Assembly (NCBI GenBank): GCA_021804345.1
Contig: JAJZHV010000029.1
Span: 1 to 9,889, forward strand
DNA: 9,889 nt
Direction of reading: 5' to 3'
Origin: Pseudomonadota bacterium
GTDB lineage: Bacteria; Pseudomonadota; Gammaproteobacteria; Burkholderiales; Ferrovaceae
Part shown: piece by piece, positions 6,808 to 9,889 of the stretch
Position numbering within the stretch: the first letter of the stretch is position 1
How the letters are laid out: every line of letters begins with the position of its first letter
The notes under the pieces: generated by a model
Databases searched by the model: none
Told to the model about the DNA's origin: nothing
Seen by the model: only the letters and a program-made list of their open reading frames with translations
Translations under genes and position numbers: made by a program

Positions 6808-8760
6808 TTACTTGGCGTGCTTGTCTTTAACTTCCTCAAACTCGGCATCCACTACATTCTCGTCACCGGATGCCTCCTTGGAGGGACCAGAACCGGAGCC
6901 CGCTTGCGCACCTGCACCAGCACCTGCACCCGCACCCTCGCCCGTTTGGGCATACATTTTTTCGGCCAGTTTGTGACTGGCCTCGGACAGGGCTTCGGTT
7001 TTGGCTTCCATGCGCTGCGTATCGCCCGATTTGAGCGCCTCTTCTGCCTCTTTCAGCGCCGCCTCGATGGCTCCTTTTTCCGCCGAACCGATTTTATCCC
7101 CGTACTCCTTCAACGACTTCGTCACACCATGAATCAATCCTTCCAGCGTGTTCTTCGTGTTGACCGCCTCAAGATTTTTCTTGTCTTCTTCGGCATGCTC
7201 TTCGGCATCACGCATCATTCGCTGGATCTCATCTTCCGACAGGCCAGAATTAGCCTTGATGGTGATCTTGTTCTCCTTGCCAGTCGCCTTATCCTTGGCA
7301 CTCACGTGCAAAATTCCATTGGCATCGATATCGAAAGTGACTTCGATTTGGGGCATGCCGCGCGGAGCCGCAGGAATGTCCGACAGGTTGAACTGGCCCA
7401 GGCTTTTGTTGCCCGAAGCCATGTTACGCTCACCCTGCAGGACATGAATGGTGACTGCAGACTGGTTGTCATCGGCTGTGGAAAACACCTGTGATGCCTT
7501 GGTGGGGATGGTGGTATTTTTTTGGATGAGGCGCGTCATGACCCCCCCCAGGGTTTCAATGCCCAGGGACAAGGGGGTGACGTCCAGCAGCAGCACGTCT
7601 TTGACCTCGCCTTGCAGCACCCCACCCTGAATAGCGGCACCAATGGCCACCGCTTCATCTGGATTGACGTCTTTACGGGGTTCGCGGCCAAAAAACTCCT
7701 TAACCTTTTCCTGCACCTTGGGCATACGGCTTTGCCCACCTACCAGAATCACATCGGCGATGTCGCTAATCTTTACCCCGGCATCCTTAATAGCAATTTC
7801 ACAGGGCTTGATGGTGCGGGCAATCAGCTCGTCCACCAGGCTTTCCAGCTTGGCCCGGGTGATTTTCACCACCAGATGTTTGGGGCCAGAAGCATCTGCC
7901 GTGATATAGGGCAGGTTGACTTCCGTTTGCTGTGCCGAGGACAACTCGATCTTGGCTTTTTCTGCAGCCTCTTTCAACCGTTGCAAGGCCAGTACGTCCT
8001 TGCGCAGATCCAGACCGTTTTCCCGTTTGAATTCGTCGGCCAGATAATCGATGATCCGCAAATCAAAGTCTTCTCCACCCAGGAACGTATCTCCATTGGT
8101 AGAGAGCACTTCAAACTGATGTTCGCCATCCACCTCAGCAATTTCGATGATAGAAATGTCGAAGGTGCCCCCACCCAGGTCATACACCGCGATTTTGCGA
8201 TCGCCCTCTTTCTTGTCCAGACCAAAGGCCAGAGCCGCCGCTGTGGGCTCGTTGATGATGCGCTTCACCTCCAGTCCGGCAATCCGGCCCGCGTCTTTGG
8301 TGGCCTGGCGCTGACTGTCGTTGAAATAGGCGGGTACGGTAATCACTGCTTCGGTGACTTCCTCTCCCAGATAGTCCTCTGCCGTTTTTTTCATTTTTTG
8401 CAGCACGGCAGCAGAAATTTCTGGCGGCGCCATCTTGCGATTGCGCACTTCCACCCAAGCATCGCCGTTGCCCGCCTTGACAATGGCGTAGGGCACCATG
8501 TTGATGTCCTTTTGCACCATTTCTTCATCAAACTTGCGGCCGATGAGACGCTTGACCGCAAACAAGGTGTTTTTGGGGTTGGTAATGGCTTGACGTTTGG
8601 AGGGTGCGCCCACCAGCACTTCGCCATCCTCCTGATACGCCACGACTGAAGGAGTGGTACGCGCGCCCTCGGAGTTTTCGATGACCTTGGGTTTGCCACT
8701 TTCCATCACAGCGACGCAGGAGTTCGTGGTCCCCAGGTCGATACCGATAATTTTTCCCAT
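6808..8760 (-). CDS. dnaK: Chaperone protein DnaK (Hsp70)
   Basis: DnaK is the ATP-driven Hsp70 that binds exposed hydrophobic segments and, with DnaJ and GrpE, folds or protects proteins. The 650-residue protein opens with the phosphate-1 motif [13 protein letters not shown] (Asp8, Cys15), has catalytic Lys70 and the [11 protein letters not shown] motif with Thr199, both at E. coli positions, the [14 protein letters not shown] interdomain linker near residue 390, the substrate-binding beta domain ([20 protein letters not shown]), a helical lid and a disordered tail. It is about 12 residues longer than E. coli DnaK; a Gly-Ala repeat at about 607-621 contributes to this. The C-terminus ends [11 protein letters not shown], so the EEVKD co-chaperone motif is present but internal by four residues. 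The ATG at 8760 has AGAGG five bases upstream. It follows grpE by 120 bases that contain a second sigma-32-type promoter, and precedes dnaJ by 11. Confidence 0.98.
   Translation of the reverse strand: MGKIIGIDLGTTNSCVAVMESGKPKVIENSEGARTTPSVVAYQEDGEVLVGAPSKRQAITNPKNTLFAVKRLIGRKFDEEMVQKDINMVPYAIVKAGNGDAWVEVRNRKMAPPEISAAVLQKMKKTAEDYLGEEVTEAVITVPAYFNDSQRQATKDAGRIAGLEVKRIINEPTAAALAFGLDKKEGDRKIAVYDLGGGTFDISIIEIAEVDGEHQFEVLSTNGDTFLGGEDFDLRIIDYLADEFKRENGLDLRKDVLALQRLKEAAEKAKIELSSAQQTEVNLPYITADASGPKHLVVKITRAKLESLVDELIARTIKPCEIAIKDAGVKISDIADVILVGGQSRMPKVQEKVKEFFGREPRKDVNPDEAVAIGAAIQGGVLQGEVKDVLLLDVTPLSLGIETLGGVMTRLIQKNTTIPTKASQVFSTADDNQSAVTIHVLQGERNMASGNKSLGQFNLSDIPAAPRGMPQIEVTFDIDANGILHVSAKDKATGKENKITIKANSGLSEDEIQRMMRDAEEHAEEDKKNLEAVNTKNTLEGLIHGVTKSLKEYGDKIGSAEKGAIEAALKEAEEALKSGDTQRMEAKTEALSEASHKLAEKMYAQTGEGAGAGAGAGAQAGSGSGPSKEASGDENVVDAEFEEVKDKHAK
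6908..6937. repeat. Hexanucleotide tandem repeat encoding the DnaK Gly-Ala tail
   Basis: Five consecutive six-base units on the plus strand (GCACCT, GCACCA, GCACCT, GCACCC, GCACCC) lie in frame within dnaK. On the coding strand they read GGTGCA-type units, giving alternating Gly and Ala at about residues 608-618 of the disordered C-terminal tail. Whole-unit slippage would change tail length by two residues without shifting the frame. The units are not identical, so the tract is probably fairly stable. Confidence 0.75.
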
Positions 8761-8800
8761 GTTATGCCTCTGATATGATATTGAAATAGCGTTGACTGTT

Positions 8801-8828
8801 AAATCGGGGCCATGCCTTCGATTTCAAG
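8801..8828 (-). promoter_or_regulatory. Sigma-32-type heat-shock promoter for dnaK-dnaJ
   Basis: In the 120-base grpE-dnaK gap the minus strand carries CTTGAAA (8822-8828), a perfect match to the sigma-32 -35 consensus, then 13 bases and CCCGATTT (8801-8808), seven of eight to CCCCATNT. Predicted initiation is near 8794, about 34 bases before the dnaK ATG at 8760. It would allow dnaK-dnaJ transcription independent of grpE. No CIRCE inverted repeat (TTAGCACTC with GAGTGCTAA) is seen in this gap. Confidence 0.75.
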
Positions 8829-8880
8829 TCCGATACGTGATTTTATTTGGAAGGTTGTCCGCCTTCATCCCAGCGTCGTC

Positions 8881-9471
8881 TCAACCACCCTTGCCCTTAG
8901 AGACCGTCACCAAGGCCGGTCGCAACACCCGCTCATGCAGCGCGTAACCTTTTTGCATCACGGTTAAAACCGTGTTGGGCGGTTGCACTTCGTCTTCCAG
9001 CGAGGCGATCGCCTGATGGCGATTAGGGTCGAATTTTTCCTGCTCCGGATTGATGGCGGTGATATGAAATTTTTCGAAGACTGAGGCCAGTTGGCGCGCG
9101 GTCAATTCCACCCCACTGCGGTAACTCTCTACCGAAGCTTCCTTCACCTGCAGCGCTGCTTCAAGGCTATCCGTGACGGATAACAGCTCAACTGCAAAGG
9201 ACTCCAGGGCAAATTTACGCGCCTGAGCCAGATCCGATGCCGCCCGCTTGCGTACATTTTCAGTATCGGCCCGGGCTCTCAACCAGGCTTCTTCTTTCTG
9301 TTGCGCCTTGAGTTCTGCTGCATTCAATGCCTCTAGGGCCTGTTCTAGGGTCATGGCTGGAATGGCGTTGGCCATCTCCCCGGCGGGCTCCGAGTTTGGT
9401 GATGCAGGGGCAGATTCGGTCTCGGGTTGAAGTTGAAATGGTGCAGATTGTGTTTGATTCGGGTCTGGCAT
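8881..9471 (-). CDS. grpE: Nucleotide exchange factor GrpE
   Basis: GrpE dimers bind the DnaK nucleotide-binding domain and release ADP; in E. coli GrpE also acts as a thermosensor. The 196-residue protein has a disordered N-terminus rich in Pro, Gln, Ser and Glu (about 1-38), a long helix from about 40 to 110 containing the typical AWLRARADTENVRKRAASDL stretch, then a helical segment and the C-terminal beta-wing domain with the family pattern FDPNRHQAIASLED followed by V-x-x-V-x-Q-K-G-Y and the ending RVLRPALVTVSKG. Length matches E. coli GrpE (197). The ATG at 9471 has GAGGAG (9479-9484) seven bases upstream. It is the first gene of the heat-shock operon and sits about 22 bases downstream of the predicted sigma-32 transcription start. 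The stop is TGA at 8881-8883. Confidence 0.97.
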   Translation of the reverse strand: MPDPNQTQSAPFQLQPETESAPASPNSEPAGEMANAIPAMTLEQALEALNAAELKAQQKEEAWLRARADTENVRKRAASDLAQARKFALESFAVELLSVTDSLEAALQVKEASVESYRSGVELTARQLASVFEKFHITAINPEQEKFDPNRHQAIASLEDEVQPPNTVLTVMQKGYALHERVLRPALVTVSKGKGG

Positions 9472-9499
9472 CGTCGATCTCCTCAGGGAACTGTGGGGC

Positions 9500-9528
9500 A
9501 GATGGGGGACTGGGCCAGGAATTTCAAG
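9500..9528 (-). promoter_or_regulatory. Near-perfect sigma-32 heat-shock promoter for grpE-dnaK-dnaJ
   Basis: The minus strand carries CTTGAAA (9522-9528) and CCCCATCT (9500-9507) separated by 14 bases. Both elements match the E. coli sigma-32 consensus (CTTGAAA, 13-17 bases, CCCCATNT) at every defined position. The predicted start is near 9493, leaving a short leader of about 22 bases that contains the grpE Shine-Dalgarno GAGGAG. No CIRCE operator overlaps it, so sigma-32 control, not HrcA repression, is the likely main heat-shock control of the operon. Confidence 0.88.
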
Positions 9529-9537
9529 AGGGCAGCG

Positions 9538-9581
9538 AAAAAAAACGCACCCCAGGGGCCCCCGCGCCTGAAACCTTGGGG
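9538..9581 (-). terminator. Likely intrinsic terminator downstream of metZ
   Basis: Read on the minus strand, CCCCAAGG (9581-9574) can pair with CCTGGGG (9556-9550) with a single bulged A, and the intervening bases are G/C rich. The stem is followed within about four bases by eight consecutive T (9545-9538). It lies about 70 bases after the metZ stop and just before the grpE promoter, where it would keep metZ read-through out of the heat-shock operon. The stem is short, but the T-run makes the call reasonable. Confidence 0.6.
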
Positions 9582-9650
9582 CCTGCAGTCGGCCATAGGG
9601 GCCGTGGATGGGTGCACACCGATTGGTCGGAGGGGTTGGGGAAGTCCTGC

Positions 9651-9889
9651 TCAGCGCGTGGCACTTAAACCACGGGCCAGGTCTTCCTGCAGATCAGTGA
9701 TGTCCTCCAGGCCGACCGAGACACGCAGCATTCCAGCGCCGATACCGGCCTTCTGCCGCGCCTGCTCGGAAATTCTGCCATGGGTGGTGGTGGCCGGATG
9801 GGTGATGGTGCTTTTAGTATCACCCAGATTGCCGGTAATGGAGAGAATGCGGGTGGAATCCACCACGCGCCAGGCCGCCGCTTGCCCCC
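9651..9889 (-). CDS. metZ: O-succinylhomoserine sulfhydrylase (C-terminal part, cut by window edge)
   Basis: Only the last 78 residues are present; the rest lies beyond the right edge. They match the C-terminal domain of PLP-dependent Cys/Met-metabolism enzymes. The stretch SITGNLGDTKSTITHPATTT, followed by HGRISEQARQKAGIGAGMLR and VSVGLEDITDLQEDLARGL, is typical of MetZ, which makes homocysteine from O-succinylhomoserine and sulfide in the cytoplasm. The L-G-D-T-K-S-T-I-T-H-P pattern and the R-V-S-V-G-L-E-D segment favour MetZ; a cystathionine gamma-synthase or O-acetylhomoserine sulfhydrylase cannot be excluded without the N-terminal two thirds. The lysine that binds PLP is off-window. The frame stays open through 9889, so the GTG at 9866 is not the start. 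The stop is TGA at 9651-9653, 179 bases upstream of grpE on the same strand, with a terminator and a heat-shock promoter between them. Confidence 0.88.
   Translation of the reverse strand, partial: GQAAAWRVVDSTRILSITGNLGDTKSTITHPATTTHGRISEQARQKAGIGAGMLRVSVGLEDITDLQEDLARGLSATR

Noticed and set aside
6817..7494. Plus-strand frame of 225 codons opposite the dnaK 3' half
   Set aside because: Antisense shadow of dnaK; Cys/Thr/Arg repeats come from the Gly-Ala tract read on the other strand.
7522..8649. Long plus-strand open frame of 375 codons opposite dnaK
   Set aside because: It is entirely antisense to an unmistakable dnaK. Long antisense frames opposite Hsp70 genes are a known by-product of their codon pattern and have led to false NAD-glutamate dehydrogenase annotations. 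It is His/Phe/Leu rich with no recognisable fold, ribosome-binding site or promoter.
8851..8890. GGTTG/CAACC pairing at the end of grpE as a terminator or attenuator before dnaK
   Set aside because: Five base pairs across a loop of about 24 bases and no T-run; likely chance.
1..9889. Search for an unusual system: CRISPR array, phage or IS remnants, toxin-antitoxin pair, tRNA, defence genes
   Set aside because: None seen. All long stretches are explained by conserved housekeeping genes, and the only tandem repeat is the short in-frame tract in dnaK.

Overview
The window is an ordinary chromosomal housekeeping segment of a Gram-negative bacterium, most likely a betaproteobacterium. The evidence is an hrcA-hemH pair, a signal-peptide TPR gene grouped with ppiB and lpxH beside a divergent cysS, a grpE-dnaK-dnaJ operon with sigma-32-type promoters, and a MetZ-type sulfhydrylase. 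LpxH implies lipid A, hence an outer membrane. The exact genus cannot be read from this sequence. Coding density is high. I see no mobile element, CRISPR array, tRNA or rRNA, and no undescribed system; the points of interest are regulatory.

Layout from left to right. (1) Plus strand, 1-2026: the 3' part of hrcA (heat-shock repressor, cut by the window edge), then hemH (ferrochelatase) 30 bases downstream, probably one transcript. (2) Minus strand, 2079-4003 (or 4096): a TPR protein with a signal peptide, then ppiB, then lpxH, with gaps of 11 and 6 bases, read as one operon that converges on hemH. (3) Plus strand, 4205-5596: cysS, divergent from the TPR operon across an AT-richer promoter region and convergent with dnaJ. 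(4) Minus strand, 5648-9471: grpE, dnaK, dnaJ in that transcription order. A near-perfect sigma-32 promoter lies before grpE and a second good one lies in the grpE-dnaK gap. (5) Minus strand, 9651-9889: the 3' end of a PLP-dependent sulfhydrylase (metZ), separated from the heat-shock operon by a likely intrinsic terminator.

How the genes fit together. DnaK, DnaJ and GrpE form the Hsp70 chaperone cycle, and HrcA is a classical repressor of heat-shock genes. HrcA is encoded here, yet the grpE and dnaK leaders carry sigma-32-type promoters and no recognisable CIRCE operator, so this operon looks driven by sigma-32 and HrcA probably acts elsewhere (for example groESL). CysS (tRNA charging), PpiB (proline isomerisation), LpxH (lipid A), HemH (heme) and MetZ (methionine) are core metabolism, grouped by conserved neighbourhood more than by pathway.
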